Below are positions 63,875 through 64,000 of a stretch of DNA of 64,000 nt, in pieces. The DNA is from Pithys albifrons albifrons (taxonomy: Eukaryota; Chordata; Aves; Passeriformes; Thamnophilidae). Position numbers and translations under genes: made by a program. How positions within the stretch are numbered: the stretch's first letter is position 1; every line of letters starts with the position of its first letter. The notes beneath the pieces were generated by a model that searched no databases, was not told where the DNA came from, and was given only the letters and a program-made list of their open reading frames with translations. Location: contig NC_092497.1 of assembly GCF_047495875.1 (NCBI RefSeq), forward strand, positions 60,611,477 through 60,675,476, given 5' to 3'.

Positions 63875-64000
63875 GTAAGTGCAGACAGTTAATTTTTTAA
63901 CATTCTCAGAATTTTATGATATTGTAAGCTGTGCCATTGAAAAAGACAACATCCTGAACTTTAATGATCTTCCTAATCCTACTGAAGTAAGTCAAATCCT
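63875..64000. other. CAMK4 intron, cut by window end
   Basis: Starts with GTAAGT. There are only 126 bp, with nothing recognised. Confidence 0.8.

Overview
This is vertebrate, and specifically bird, genomic DNA: AT-rich, gene-poor intron sequence with CR1 LINE copies and avian-type ERVL solo LTRs. There is no bacterial-style gene packing, and nearly all long open frames are either chance frames or parts of transposable elements. The only host gene I can support is CAMK4 (calcium/calmodulin-dependent protein kinase IV) on the + strand. Six short exons (6831-6893, 7430-7512, 21581-21653, 59043-59133, 60433-60507, 63799-63874) join with matching splice phases into 461 coding bases, or 153 residues plus two bases. 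They run from the kinase alpha-C region through the HRD catalytic loop, DFG, the activation-loop Thr and APE to the start of the alpha-F helix. The N-terminal exons, with the ATP-binding Lys, lie before the window. The rest of the kinase domain, the calmodulin-binding region and the acidic tail lie after it. CAMK4 belongs to the human 5q22 block, which I recall as Z-linked in birds, so this is probably Z-chromosome sequence (inference).

Layout: 1-6830 is intron with an antisense CR1 piece and a 583-bp ERVL-like solo LTR. 6831-7512 holds two exons. 7513-21580 is a 14-kb intron with two CR1 copies. 21581-21653 is the third exon. 21654-59042 is a 37-kb intron carrying CR1 fragments, a nested retrotransposon at 38312-43065, an ERVL-type LTR at about 44300-45310 and two very old CR1 copies. 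59043-63874 holds three more exons, with a 1.6-kb CR1 remnant ending about 320 bp before the last one.

The most notable object is the nested element in the 37-kb intron. It is an apparently full-length non-LTR retrotransposon of about 4.0 kb on the - strand, RTE-like: a single APE endonuclease plus reverse transcriptase frame, a 41-bp 3' UTR and a perfect 13-bp target duplication. It is split by a 752-bp CpG-rich solo LTR on the + strand, itself flanked by a perfect 6-bp target duplication. Removing the LTR and one duplication restores the reading phase exactly, so the order of events is clear: the RTE-like element inserted first, then the retrovirus, which collapsed to a solo LTR.

Limits: repeat family names come from recognition of consensus-like sequence, not from a database search. 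Intron stretches not listed as repeats may hold older elements or conserved regulatory DNA that cannot be seen by eye in one sequence.
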